Assembly: GCA_963691655.1 (NCBI GenBank) | Contig: OY829326.1 | Coordinates: forward strand, 146,152,998 to 146,216,997 | DNA from: Toxonevra muliebris | Taxonomy: Eukaryota > Arthropoda > Insecta > Diptera > Pallopteridae | DNA length: 64,000 nt | Reading direction: 5' to 3' | Shown: one piece after another, positions 10,790 through 23,548 of the stretch | Position numbering within the stretch: position 1 is the first letter of the stretch | How the letters are laid out: every line of letters begins with the position of its first letter | Program-made: the position numbers and the translations under genes | The notes under the pieces: generated by a model | Told to the model about the DNA's origin: nothing | The model's input: only the letters and a program-made list of their open reading frames with translations | Databases searched by the model: none

Positions 10790-13600
10790 GGTAAAATTTG
10801 CATAAAGTATTTTTGTACGAACGAAAGCAAGGCTTTTAAAGTTCGTTTCAATTGTGGAAGCAACGATGGTTTTCACTTACCACCAGGATAAAAAATATCT
10901 CATTAATTTAAAATATTGAAATGCAATTAATAGTTCACCTAATTGCAATAATATCACATTTTAAAGTGACTCAAAAGATTCACAGATTCTGTTATAATTC
11001 TTCGATAAGTTAATGCCGATTCAAAAAAAAAATTTACAGTGACTCAAAAATATTGTAGTATCGAACTATATTTTCTCGTTAGTTGTAAAAACTTTATAAT
11101 AAAAACTTTAGGTATAAGAAGTCTATAGAAATGATTAAATTGAAGTGTTAATTTTTCACAAAAACAAAGGAAAATTTCAGAGAATCTGTCTGGTAATACT
11201 GATATGTTGACGTTAACGTATGTAAAAACAAGAATATACACCCAAATAAAACAACAAAATACGAGTACATGTGAATTCAGATTCGGTGCGTTTATTGATA
11301 TGAAGATCGTATATGCGAAAGAGTGGAATGAAAGAAATAGCAAAACAGCGTTATATACTTGTCGACCAGTGCTCACTTCACTTTCAAACCCGACACTTCG
11401 TTACCTCCTCTTTCATAAAAACACTTTGGTTTTCCACTTTCAATGAAAAACTAAAAGCGATAAAAAAATATAAATAAATATGTTGATCTGTATTAACTAT
11501 TTCGTTGAATTAATTTTTTGCATTTCTCTTTCATTTGAAAGGGCATTATTTACTGTAATTAGATCGATGTGTTTTGTTCTCTATAAAAAGTAGAAAGATA
11601 CCATTTAGCACACATCCTTGGTGAAAAATGAAGAGATAGAAGATTTAGAAGGCGAGTGGAGGCTTTTATTTCTAAATAATTTTTATGCAAAAAGAGTAGG
11701 TATGAGAGGCAGTATCGAAGAGTTCTGGCATGTTTTTTTCATGAATAATTCCTTGGGACAAATTATGTACCTTCATTTAAAAAGTTTTGTATGAGCCTTA
11801 TTTTGTGTTCCACACAGTAGCGCTACCACCGAAAGGGTTTTTTTTTCGAAAACTAAGCACATATAAATTTTGATAATATGTCGTTTTCTTATTACACTTC
11901 ACTTTTTTTGAAAGTCACTTCGAAACACATAAATTTTTCAAAACTTTCACTTCACAGCCCTGATGTCGACGATGTGGGAGCACTCTTGTATTAATTCTCT
12001 CTCACTCTCTTATTTCCCTCTGATTAATTCAGCGTTTGGTATGTTTGTACTCTCTCCTCCACTTTTGTTGTTGTTTTTTGGTCGTTATTTTTCGAAACCA
12101 ATCTATATACAACATAAAAACTGGTCGTTTTCGACCACTGGAGGATCCAGTTACGATTTTTAGTAAAGCTTCTTTTTTGTTTTGGCCGCGCTCAAAACTT
12201 TATATTTTCTCTCGTAGGTGGGCTTTATATTTCATTAGAAAATAGCATTAGCAACATTGAAACTTATTGAATTCCTCAACTTATTTTTTATGCAGTTCAT
12301 ATCACTGAAACCTCTTTCAGCGTCTGCCTTTGATTGAGGGTGTGATAAAATATTAAGAAAGGAATCGGAAAATTCTTTGAAGGAATTCTGTGGTCGAAAG
12401 CAATATTTGCATAAATCGACTTTTTACAGAATTGTGTTATAAATGCTATCGTATTCTTTTTATTGCAATGCACATATAATTATATTTTGTGGGTAGTTTT
12501 TAATAAATACGACGGTATCGTGATTTAGCAGTTTGTGTTTCTCGTACCGACTTGGACACACCTGAGCTTTGAAACTTTTTAAGCCATTTTGTTTTCACCT
12601 TGTTGAACACAAGACTGAGATTTTCTAACTTTTTTTCGAATGTGAAGGAAGAAATCTTTGGATACATTTTATAAAGCAATGGTACTTTTTACGCCGCCTT
12701 TTTTTATCACTTTGGCAGTTCTCTTACCACTTCCGGGTTATCTTATTATACAAAATTTTTAGCAGCTCTCCCGAAAAAAAAAATTCTTGAAATAGCGCCA
12801 GTATCAGAAAACACTTTAAAAATCCTAGAAAATAATTACTCAGTTCATAATATTTTTTCTTAGACCATATTTTTTTCTTTTACGACGACGATTTTGAGAC
12901 TGAAAATGAAAAAAGCCGTTTCTACTTTTTCAAATTTCCAGTCTTAAATTAAACAGCATCGCGTTCAGCATCAAAATATCTATGAGAATCGCCCTACGTG
13001 GTCTAAGAAAGAAGCTAAATTCTATAGCAAAATCGAAAAGAAGAAGCTAAATAGTATTTTTTAGGCCTATGAACAGTGGTAAAATAGAGTAACAACTTAA
13101 GTTTTTTTCTTGCCAACCGAGCGTGTTAGAAATATTGAACTATAAGACTTTTTTAATAGACTATACGTTCAAATCAAAGACCATTCTTGAAATGACAAAA
13201 ATTATTTATAAATTCGCATCAGTTTAATATTCATAATCAAAAATATGTAATATCTTAAGTTGAGTTAGACTGTTTTACTTTTTTACCACAGAATTGGTAT
13301 ACTGTTGGTATGATTCCAAAATTTATATTAGACATTAGGCAAAGGAAGCTTGTTTTTTCGGCAATCAGCAATAAATGTGGGCACATTTTTGTGGGCAAAC
13401 TCTCCCAGAATAAAACTTATTAAAAAGTCCGAAATAACATAAATTCAACTTATGGCTGTGAAATATAAATTAGTTTCTTGGATAGGGCATGTGTCCCTAT
13501 GGACACGTTAGGAGGATTGGGGTTAATGCACTTTAAGTATTAGATGTTATATTTTGCATATACATATCTATGAAAGAGAAAAGTTGTTAAAATCAACTTA
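10790..13600. other. AT-rich intergenic DNA without recognised genes
   Basis: No reading frame here has homology I recognise. Heat-shock-like GAA patches and homopolymers occur, but no inverted-repeat element could be bounded. Confidence 0.4.
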
Positions 13601-13605
13601 TATTA

Positions 13606-13925
13606 GATGTGTTTTATTCGCCAGTTAGTTTAACTTGTGCGAATAAAACGACCAAGTTGTTAAGTCTATTCTTTGTTATATTGTTATTCACATTTTAATG
13701 GATCCCAGTCATTCCGGTTAATCGCGAGCATTGTTTTTAGTTTTTACCCTTTATAAGAACATTTAATGATGATTTTAACTTAATTTCACCGGCAGCCATT
13801 TCGAATCTTTTAAGTATACATAACAGCTATAATTATACGTGTTATCTCTGTCTTTGTTCTTTCTTTCCAATACAATTATCGCTGCTAGTTATACATAACT
13901 AGAAACAAGTGGCGAATAAAACGCC
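13606..13925 (-). mobile_element. TA-flanked MITE, family 1, copy 1
   Basis: Bounded by inverted GTTTTATTCGCC ends (left GATGTGTTTTATTCGCC, right GGCGAATAAAACGCC). A TA precedes the left end; the right flank has decayed. The interior matches the element at 22498-22939 in reverse orientation, including GGATCCCAGTCATT, ATAATTATACGTGTTATCTC and the palindrome CTAGTTATACATAACTAG. The TA flank suggests mobilisation by a Tc1/mariner-type transposase. No coding capacity. Confidence 0.7.
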
Positions 13926-13997
13926 AAAAGGTATATCCATTTTAAATAATGAACTTGACTTTGACCCAACCCTGTGCAGTACATACCTAAAGACTAA

Positions 13998-14116
13998 TGC
14001 CTGGTTTTCACTATGTCAAATTCAGTCAAATTTGCCAACATATTGGCAAATTTTATATAGGAAATTCTCTCTTTCTCTCTTTTTGACAGGGAATATGACA
14101 TAGTGAAAACCATGCA
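13998..14116. mobile_element. 119-bp MITE with TAA target duplication (Harbinger-like)
   Basis: Terminal inverted repeats TGCCTGGTTTTCACTATGTC and its partner TGACATAGTGAAAACCATGCA bound a very short AT-rich core. The element is flanked on both sides by TAA (13995-13997 and 14117-14119). A 3-bp TWA duplication is the hallmark of PIF/Harbinger transposition. Non-coding. Confidence 0.7.
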
Positions 14117-14119
14117 TAA

Positions 14120-15470
14120 GATTCACAAACTTGATGGATAATTTATAATCCATCCAATAAATTTCTATTTCCTGTTGATTCTACCAAACAAATACAACAC
14201 ATAACTTTTTATTCACTATAACAAACAATTTAACCATAAATGCCACATTCCACAAGCATCAAATACAAATCTCACTTACCGGATTTTCAGTAATAAAAAA
14301 CTGGTAACACTCACTGAGAAAAAGAAAACCAACTAGCTTTGCAAAATAAAAATAAAGAGAATTTAGTGGATTTTTGTATGTTGCTGAGTAAGAATATGGT
14401 AGCGCAGTGATTTTGTTGTATGTAATTTATTTTATTAGTTTCCTAATAAAAGAAAAAAGAAGAAGAAATTCTTAACAATTTCAAACAAGTGTAGTGAAAT
14501 TAGAATAAAAGTGCTAATTAAAGTGGTAATTAAGAAAACTCCATCAAAATAACAAAGGAACATGCCTAAATTCAATTTTGTTGAGTTCTTTATATAAAGA
14601 TTTATTTAAAATTTTCATTTGCTGATGAATTTTTTGCGTTTTTTTTTTGTGTGCGCTGCTCCTCAGAGCTCTTGGAGATGAGGGTTCGTTCGTGCGGTTG
14701 GTTTTTGTCTCTCCCTCCCTCTCGCCATTTAACATTTTTACTCTCTTACGTTCTCATTTAGTGTTCTTATTTCCCCCCTTTATTTAATTGACAGTTTATT
14801 ATAGTATTTCGTTAGTTAGAGAGTTAGTTTTTAGAATGAATACTAATTAAGAATGAATTAAAAACTTTGTTTTTGAACTCAAAATTTTAATCGAATCCAA
14901 AATAATATGTGTGCATAAAAAAGGAAAATAAAAAATATAGCTTCATCATGTTGCAAATATATGTGAAATGTTTGTTGTTTTACACACACGAGCTTATCAT
15001 TAAAAATATAAATATTCAGAATAATAAAAAACATTTTCGTACTATGTAAAGAGAAATCAAAAAGCCGGTCATTAAATGATCATATCACAAGATTTTCTCA
15101 GTATTTTGATCTTTTGTACAAAATGTTGTTGGTATTTCTGCAATGGTAAAGTGAAATCCACTTAAATTTTGTTCTAAATTATAACTACAACAATTATAAG
15201 CTGCTGTGTTGTGCCGTATTCAGTGCTGAAGCGCCTTGGTTGGAGAGTTATGTCAAAAGGCGCCTCTTCACATGGATGGTGAAAATTGATAATGGATTTT
15301 ATAAGTATCCGGTTTCCTGCTATCTGTAAATTCTCCTTTTCTCATCTATTTCAATCTCTTCTATAGTACATAATTCTTCTAAAATTAGAAAAATAGCCAC
15401 GAATCTGCGAGATGAAGAACTAAAAGCTGGGTCAATTCTATGTTGAGCATGAAAGGTCTGACGTAAATAG
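14120..15470. other. intergenic DNA, nothing recognised
   Basis: AT-rich, with an A-rich tract near 14330-14500 and a T-run near 14640. No supported gene. Confidence 0.35.
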
Positions 15471-15479
15471 AAAAGAGCA

Positions 15480-16050
15480 AGATTCTAAGAGCTGTCAAAA
15501 TAGGCACTCCTCACCATTAGTATGACTGATCATCATAGACGATATACTTTCGGAATTTAACAGGAGGCCGGATTAAAGTCGTAACGTTTATGAACTATGT
15601 GTTGATTGCAGCTTATTAACTGCTGCTCATTAACTCAGTAACTTAGCTAGTTACCCGATGTGGCCTAGAAGGAAATCCATATAAAACAGAACTGATGCTG
15701 TTCCCTACAAAAACCAACGAACAAGACTTGACTCTCCAAATTAAATAGTCATGCATCCACTCCATTCAGGAACGCCAAATATTTTGGTATTAGATTCTGG
15801 AATTACGTTAATTATGCAATCACCCATTTTGGACTGTTCCCATGTTCGCTGCCTCTCTTCCTTGTTATTCGGCAATATGGCTATAAAGGCACTTTACTCC
15901 CAATGACTCAAAAGAAACCATACGATACCGTGTGGTATGCACTGGATATCTGTAGGATACTAAGCCTATAAGTTGACCGAATGCCGCAAACATATGTCTT
16001 CTTCGCGCTTCAAGTTAGTTGCCTACTCCAGAAATCAGTTTATGCATGCG
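15480..16050 (+). mobile_element. decayed LINE reverse-transcriptase fragment
   Basis: The plus strand at 15662-15730 reads GLEGNPYKTELMLFPTK, matching the 'GL.vNP.KTEL.LF' block of Jockey/R1-type LINE reverse transcriptases. About 45 bp later comes AKYFGIRF, matching 'AKYLGV.LD'. Stops and frame changes separate the blocks. Confidence 0.55.
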
Positions 16051-16319
16051 CTTCTGCAGGTCTCCGATACTCCGCACAATACGTGTTGATATTTCCAATA
16101 AACACTTTGGTATCTCGAACTGCTGAAGTATACCTTCTCATAAGCTAAATCCACTGTTTACTACTAGTAGTCTCACGTTTGATGCTTTATACTGCATTTA
16201 TAGAGCCCGAGCACCTCCGGTTTTATTTTGATCACTGTTTTAAATCCGATCTAAGCCTTTGAGAGAAAGTACGGATATATATTCGCACACTCCTTCCCAA
16301 CCTAACCTAACTGTGATTC

Positions 16320-17630
16320 GTAAGGAAAGAAAATACTGGATAAAGTACTCTAGGCATAAAACTAGACAGAAAAGGGAGCTTCTTGCATTTCTTTTTCATA
16401 TTTGGAATGGATAGGATTTAAAATTTGCAGAATCTCAACGGCGAAAGTCTTTCTTGGATTATTTTCACTCCTAAAAGCTTGCCACTGCTAGCCAAGAGGA
16501 GGGCCGGGTAAAAAAATTATGCTTTCTGTAATATTTTGATTCTTCGACTCTGCCTAGGTTTGAGTTTAATACCTAGGCATTTCTTTGCACTTGCAACTTG
16601 ATTATTCATAAGAAAACAAATTGATTAAACAGCATTTGTATAAATAATATCTTAAAAATTTAAAGACACAAAAAATCTACGGGGAAAATTATACATATAA
16701 AAAAATTTACCCAATTGTTCAAACAATTTCTTTAAAAATATAAAATATAAAATAATTAGTTGTTTATTTATTTTTGTAAAAAGTTAAGTATATGCAGACG
16801 CTAAACAAACATTTTTAAATGCACATACTCGATAATAATTCCGTGGAATCGACTGATGATACCATATTTCGTTTTTTTTATTTTTTAAGGAAAAATTTTT
16901 CACAGTTGCAACAATTTTACCTGCCACAAGTTTCTTAAATCAATATTAACAGTTTGGCTATGTTCCATGGTATTTAACCATATGGTTCTTACTGGACTTA
17001 AAAACCAGCGCTCGATTTTGGACATAGTCATGGTTAATTTATGAGTAGGATATACAATGATTAAGAGGAATCTGCAGTACTGTAATGATTCGTCAAAGTG
17101 TGGCTATACTTTCAACGTATAAAAATACTTTAGAAAACTAAACATCTATCCGATGAACTCATTAAGGGTGTAAATGGAAAGATCCTAAGAAAATGACAGA
17201 TTTAAAAATAGTAGAAAGAAACCAAACTATGTCGCACATTATCATTCCAAGACTTTCAGCCGAACGAACAACAAATTTGAAAAAGGAGCAAGCGGGACCT
17301 TAAACCAACGTTGACATTGTCTGCGAATAGTAATCACTACTGAATATGATTGTGAGCAAGAAAAATTTGAGAAAGGAAATGAGTGCTTGATCTGGAGTCT
17401 GTCAATGCTGCGTACTGTTACTAGTTCTAGTTAACTTTGTTATTTACACTGTCATAACATCTCTACCTTCAGCACAGAGGTGCTGCATTCCTATGGTAAT
17501 TTTCGTACCCGAATTTCATCACAATCGCAAAGACTTCAAAGTTATTATACATAGTTTGTATGCAGTAAAACGTTATATAGCTAACGTTTTAAAATATGTT
17601 AAGAACAATTCTTAAAACCGTGCAGCGGCC
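16320..17630. other. intergenic DNA, nothing recognised
   Basis: Contains no supported reading frame and no bounded repeat that I could define. Confidence 0.3.
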
Positions 17631-17633
17631 CGA

Positions 17634-17862
17634 CGACTACAATTATCTAGTGTACTAGACTTTTACCCAGGTGGCTGCGGATTCGATTCTGGATCCTGGT
17701 GGTTCTCTTAACCTTCTTATACTCACTATCGATATGACAATTATAAGAAAGTGTTCAAGTTTATCTCTTGGTAGGCAAAGGCAAAACCACCAAGTGATAA
17801 CAAATTGCCACATCGCCGTTCGGAACCGCCGTTAAACTGTAGGTCCAACCATCGCCTCTATG
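17634..17862 (+). mobile_element. tRNA-related SINE, copy 1
   Basis: Has a B-box-like GGATTCGATTC at 17679-17689 in a tRNA-like context, a TGGTGGTT spacer, then AAACCACCAAG and a tail with GCCGTTCGGAA and GTTAAACTGTAGGTCCAACC. The 35.7-36.0 kb locus carries the same order in the opposite strand. Pol III promoter activity is inferred from the B box only. Confidence 0.6.
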
Positions 17863-17959
17863 GTCTAATGGCAGTGTACCAAACTCCTTTCTCTGGAGTA
17901 ATGGGGCTTTGGTGCAATAGATTTTATAGTACACAGGGCCAGATTTTCGAGTTGTCTTA

Positions 17960-19280
17960 TTCTTCCTTCTAATAATAATAATATGGGAGCGGCCCGAAAT
18001 TCAGTATTGAAAAATTCTTCATGTACAGAATTCTGTAAAAAAAGAGACAAAATGCTGTAAAATACGAAAAATTCTGCTGGCCGATTCACAAACTGTTATT
18101 GTACTGTCTTATAATTATAATGTATAATTTTGTATGAGAAATGAGAAAATTTGTGACAAATGAGAAAATATGGCTCCAAATAAGACACCTTGTGAATTGC
18201 TCATGTATTTTTTAATTCTGCAAAAAAAAGCTCTATGAATTTCAACTATGAGATACCCTATTATCCTTAATACCATAAATAATTGAACAAACTGAAATTA
18301 AAAAAAATAAAACCAGGTATTATATTAAGTCTATCGAACTAATTACAAATATTACTGCTAGCGAAGGGTGTAAAAACTGTAATTATAACTGGAACAGAAG
18401 CATGTAAGCTTAAAAGCAATAAAACTAATACGATAAATAAAAAACAAAAGTTGTATACAATAGAAGAAAAGTGCACACTCTTCCACATTGTCAATTTATG
18501 GTACAGCTTTTTTTTCTCATTATATTCAGATTTTTTGTAATACAGAATTTTTGGAATACGGAATTTTGAAATTAAAATTTTCAAAATGTAGAGCTACCTC
18601 GAAACTCACTTCCAAAAACTGTAACGTTAAAGACCACATAAAACTGGTTATATCTTCGAAACGACAAAAGTTAAAAAAAGAGTTTGTTCACCTGAAATGT
18701 AGGCCTTGAGGCCTATTTTCATGTCCATTTGGTTTCGTGGGATATTTTCGACATATTTGCAAAAATATGCGTACGACTGTAACGTTTAAGACCAAAAAAT
18801 TGGTCATGTATATATGGATCACAAACTCGCCGAGTTGGAGGAGGTAGAATTTAGAGATTTTGGTCAAACAGCAACTGTTTCGGATCCATGTACTAATTAC
18901 CAGTGCATTCAGAAAAATTTTCCAACACGTTTTCGACAGATTTTTATTCAATCTTTTGAAAAAAGAAAAAAACATTAAAAATTTGAAATGTGACCATTTT
19001 TTTTTTCAAAAGGAGCTTTTTTTTTTGGGTCAAAAGAAAGATCTAGGTGGACTCTGAAAACATACATTTGACTTAAGACTCGAAAGTTTTTGCAAACAAT
19101 TATATTGACACATTGAAGTGCATATTATAGCCTATCACTACATATATAATTCACATCGGAGGGGGTCGAACGAAGCTACATCTTCTCTACAAAACACAGA
19201 CACTATTTCCAAAATATCACAAAAAAGCTTTTTTCACATTTTTTTCTAACAAATCACATTTGTTTTAAAAAAAACGATAA
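17960..19280. other. intergenic DNA with a short duplicated motif
   Basis: The phrase CTGTAACGTT(A/T)AAGACCA occurs at about 18619 and again at about 18777, about 160 bp apart, each followed by an (A)CTGGTTAT/TTGGTCAT variant. This may be a decayed tandem repeat. No gene is supported. Confidence 0.3.
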
Positions 19281-19288
19281 ATTGCAAA

Positions 19289-19387
19289 TGGTCTTGCATC
19301 ATTGCAAATGCAAATTTTTATTGAATATCGTGTATATTTGTTGTTGTGATAGCAGAAATTTTTTGCATTTGCAATGATGCAAGACCA
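19289..19387. repeat. 26-bp perfect inverted repeat (hairpin)
   Basis: TGGTCTTGCATCATTGCAAA plus TGCAAA (19289-19314) is the exact reverse complement of 19362-19387, with a 47-nt AT-rich spacer. Pairing continues outward with one mismatch (TGCAAA/GTGG). It may be a tiny MITE or a transcribed hairpin. No target duplication is clear. Confidence 0.6.
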
Positions 19388-20094
19388 CTTGCATCAAATC
19401 GTGAATAAGGCTAATGTATTATCGAACAAAAAATATTAAATTTTTTTTGTGATTTTAACGTTGCTCCATAAGTTCTCTTCTTCTTTTTCATATTTAAGAT
19501 GAAAATTTACATCGACTTTCTGCCCCAAAAAATGGTCTTCTAAATCATAGTGCATCTATATTAAAGGAAAAACATTAAAGGTATTCACGGGTTAATGCAA
19601 AGTTGCGAAACTATAAGTTTTGTCTGCTCTTACGTGTGAACATCATATAAAAAATCTTCAATGGTGCAACTTTGTAAGAAAATTAAATTTTCAAACAAAA
19701 ATCAAAATTGTAATACGATCAAAGCGGAAAGTTGCCGAAAAGAGGGAAACAATTTTTCATTGAATTTTCGAAAATTCGCGTTTAATCTTTTTTAAAATTC
19801 ATTCAAGTGGTAAAAATGTTTTAAAAAATTAAAACCAGAATCAGGAGAATGTGATGACTACATTTGTTCATTAAGCCTGTTTATATATAACTTCAAAACA
19901 CGTGCTATCGCAAGATGTGAAGATGTTTGGAGCGTTGCAAGATTTAATAATGTATTGTATTGCTTTTGGAAGGTAGTAAAATTTCGCAATCACGCATTTT
20001 CGTTTCTTCACAATGGCATTTTGTATCAACCCGTGAGTATCTATTTATGGTTTAGCAACATCAATATATCTTTTGCATCTATATTGTAAAGACG

Positions 20095-20440
20095 GCTAGG
20101 TGGCCATAACTATGCAAATGATTTCTGCTTTCTAGCTCACAGTTGCTCTAGCATAACTGCAAAGTTACAGCAAAATTAGCCAAGTCCGCGGACGAATATG
20201 TCCAAAAATTAATATCGACAAAACAAAGGCTCTGCTTATTAACTCAAACGTGCGATGAAGATATGTCAGATATGAACTAAAATCCACGAGGAAGCAAAAG
20301 AAATAGATGCCATATGTGCGCAATGGAGATGGCAATATAGCATGCACGCCAATCTCATGCGAAGAAGCTCGGCTTAACTGAAAAACATTGAACATTGGGG
20401 AATAATTTTGATACGGCCACGTATTCTGCCGTGATGGCAT
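20095..20440 (+). mobile_element. decayed LINE fragment with the YADD region
   Basis: YANDFCFLAHSCSSITAKLQ aligns with the RT catalytic 'YADDI.LL' box. In another frame KINIDKTKALLINSN matches the 'KIN..KTK' block that follows it in CR1/RTE-type elements. The second catalytic-box Asp is retained (N-D) but the first is changed to Asn. Stops break the frame. Confidence 0.55.
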
Positions 20441-20744
20441 CATCGAATTCTAAATCACAAATTTAAAATTGAATTTTTAAAAATGCCGTAACTTTAACAA
20501 TTGTTAAGTAACTTGAAAAGCAAATTGAAATAATTCCGTATTTAAAGAAAATATAAAAAATGTTATACCTACCTTTTCCAATACTTTCCTTTTAACTTTA
20601 AAATCGATTTACACAAAGCTCATCAATTTGAGTAAGTATTTTGCTAATAATAATAAAATGACGATGTGATAAAAGCGAATACCTCCAATACTTAAACTAA
20701 TGGAACTTTACTATTAGATTGCAATGTAACAATTTTATTTGTTT

Positions 20745-20919
20745 TTTGGTTGGTCTAAATTGCAAAAGTTCGTGCAGTTTGTCGTTTTGTTGTCGAAACA
20801 GTTAACAGTTGGTTGTCTGCCGAGTAGTCGTCGTTGTGTATGTATAAAATATCATCCGTTTTTATAATGTTATTAAAAGTAATGCCTATTCATTTCATTT
20901 AGATTTTCATAAAAGATAA
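20745..20919 (+). other. FucT6: candidate non-coding first exon of FucT6
   Basis: A GTTGT/GTCG-rich stretch (20750-20840) looks like a fly 5' leader. A donor-like AAG|GTAAAT follows at about 20919. It could splice to the acceptor at 26099. This is inferred only from composition and splice signals. Confidence 0.2.
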
Positions 20920-21869
20920 GGTAAATCACTTTTTCCGCCCCATTTTTGATTTCCACTCATCTCGTTGGAAACATTTTTATTTAGCACTCGGTAAACAATT
21001 TCGCTGGACGGGCAGATGAAATACGCTATATTTGATTTTGATAAGAAATACATACATAAATACTAGGGATTTCTATCCCGAAATATTTTTCAGGATTCGG
21101 GATTCAAATGTGAATCCCGGGATCAGCTCCGGGATTGATAGTTTTATCAAATATAAAATAAAAAATGTAAAATTATTGATTAGTTTCAAGATATAACATA
21201 AATTAATGTTTATTTCACAAGAGTTGCAAATTTTTGCAGTCATAGTATGGAAATCAACACGCGTTTTGTGTTTTGTTTTCTTTAAGTCGAGAGAAAATGT
21301 TTTCACAATCGTTCATTGTTTGACCTCTTAAATCCAACGACATAAGTTTGTGATAGTGTATTTTGTGATACTTAAATTATTTTCTTTGTTCTACGAAATT
21401 TTGGCAAGAATGTCCAAAAATTTAATTGGATATCGTTTTCTTCTTATAATTGATGAATTTCACCTGTAGAAAAACTCTTTCATTTTAAGTTTAATTGTGC
21501 TTCTGGATTAATATATATGTAGTAAAGCGAAAAAACAAATATGAAAAATTTTGAATTCTTTATACATAGTTTTTCGACACGCATCGCTAATTTTAAATTT
21601 CTACAGTGATGAAAATAAATTTTATGGGTAAGTTCAGCGGGGAATTATACTTGCAACATTTATAAAAATACGGATAGCTTTTCGATTGATTTAAGGCTTC
21701 TATCAATCATTTATCCAACCACACAAACGTTCGAATTTTTTAAAATTTATTACAATTTCAAATGAAAAAAAAATATATATATATGAAATATATGGTCTAC
21801 TGAAGAATTAATTACTTCACATATTTTTGGAGGAGAATTTCATGGCGTATGCAAAAAATTATGTGTCTG

Positions 21870-22260
21870 CAGGCACTCACAGTAGAAGTGAAACTTTGTT
21901 GTTTATTTGAAAACATTTAAAACAAATTCTGTTGAAGTTTTTGCAGTCTTCTTCTCTCTATTTTGTTGTTACTTTTTTCTGTTGGTACTCTCTACACTTA
22001 TTCGCACAAACACGACGTAGTACATGTATATAACACATGAGAGGAAAGCAGCTATATGCAATCAAGCTCTCTCACTAAAGCACATTGAGATGAAACTGCA
22101 AGAAGTCGACTCTCTGCATGATTGTATGCAGCCGATCCCCATATGACTTCGTTCGCTAAACACTAACAACAGCATAACTTCGTTTCTTATTAGTTTCGTA
22201 TGTGTGCAACAACAATGCGATTTTCATTGCAAAATTTTCGATTTACCCTCGCTAAAGAAG
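21870..22260 (+). repeat. dispersed repeat family 4, copy 1
   Basis: Homologous in reverse orientation to 55945-56330. Shared blocks include CTGCAGGCACTCAC/TGCGCAGGCACTCAC, AGAAGTGAAACTTTGTTGTT, GAAGTTTTTGCAGTCTTCTT, CTCTCTCACTAAAGCACAT and GCTAAACACTAACAA. Non-coding. It lies inside the hAT-like element. Confidence 0.6.
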
Positions 22261-22497
22261 TTTCACTTCAAAAATGACTCTCAAGAAAAAAATTACCTTT
22301 TGCGATGCTTTTTGAAAATAATGAAAGGTGCAAAGTTTTTCATATTAGTCAGTTTACACTGTTGCAATCCAAAAGATCTCAGAAAATTTTGAAATCAAAA
22401 GTTATACAGAGCGCGTAAGAATGTTTTAAGTTAATATGATATCCATTTAAATTTTTGGACATTTGAGTTAAAATTTTGTGGAACAAAGAAAATAATA

Positions 22498-22939
22498 GCT
22501 GCGTTTTATTCGCCACTTGCTTCTAGTTATGTGTAACTAGCGGCGATAATTGTATGGGAAAACAACAACAAAGCGGCAGAGATAACACGTATAATTATAG
22601 CTGTTATGTATACTTAACAAGTTGTTTACCTACATCAAATTCTATTGTGAACTACTAATAGCAAAATAAGAAGCATGACAGTTTGGCAAAAAAGAGAAAA
22701 GGAAAATATTTGAAATGTCTGGCGGTGAAAATAAGTTAAAATCATCGTTAAATATTCTTATAAAGAGTAAAAACTAAAAACAATGCTCGCGATTGACCGC
22801 AATGACTGGGATCCATTAAAATATTTCAGCTCTAGCTGTTGAGCAGTTTCATTGTGAATAACATTATAACGAAAAAGAGACTTAACAACTTGGTCGTTTT
22901 ATTCGCACATGTTAAACTGACGGGCGAATAAAACACAGC
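22498..22939 (+). mobile_element. TA-flanked MITE, family 1, copy 2
   Basis: Ends GCTGCGTTTTATTCGCC and GGCGAATAAAACACAGC are inverted repeats with one mismatch and are flanked by TA on both sides (22496-22497, 22940-22941). Same family as 13606-13925 but about 120 bp longer. Inserted in the hAT-like element, so it is younger than that insertion. Confidence 0.72.
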
Positions 22940-23548
22940 TAATATGTCATAAAATGCACTGTCGCAAACTTGGTCGACTTTTAAAAAAAATATTGCTCTG
23001 ACTCAAGAAAAGATAAAAATTTTAACTCCAAAAGCCTACCATCCCGGGATTTTTTCTATTCAATCCCTGGATTGTTGAGGTTAGTTTTAGAGCCAATCCC
23101 GGGATTGACATCCCTAATACATACACTTAAATTACCGTATTTAATATGAAAGATTAAAATTTCAACTTGATATGTGCGTATGGCTACAAAAAAAATTGTT
23201 TTAATTTAACATTCACATTCCAATTTAGCTTTGCAGGTAGTTTACTGTTTTGTATTCTAATATATACATAGATAGACAGACAGATAGTTCAATTTGATTA
23301 TTATAAGTCAACCTGTATAAGATTTATTATATCTGCTTCTAGTGAAAAAATCTCACACGTTACTTCGAAATATAAGAATATTAAGTAGGTCTGAAGATAA
23401 TAGCTGTCAATTGTTTTATTTAATCTATGATAAGATCAGGAGTTATCTAATCCGTCAGTGTGATTTATATGTGCAGAAACTCAGCATAGCTTGGCTCTGT
23501 GGAGTCGGTAGTGTTGCCAACTCTTGGTGCCCGAAAAAGCTAGATTAA

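Larger units (their letters stand above)
21064..23116. mobile_element. hAT-like non-autonomous transposon (2053 bp) with nested insertions
   Basis: Left end TAGGGATTTCTATCCCG and right end (reverse complement) TAGGGATGTCAATCCCG match at 15 of 17 positions. The flanks are ATAAATAC (21056-21063) and ATACATAC (23117-23124), an 8-bp target duplication with one mismatch. TIR type and 8-bp duplication both point to the hAT superfamily. Subterminal GGGATT/CCCGGGATT repeats lie inside both ends, as transposase-binding repeats do in hATs. No transposase frame is visible. It contains a MITE (22498-22939) and a dispersed repeat (21870-22260). Confidence 0.7.

Noticed and set aside
17634..17720. A true tRNA gene
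   Set aside because: Only a B-box-like segment is present. No cloverleaf, anticodon arm or paired acceptor stem could be drawn, so it is SINE-derived.
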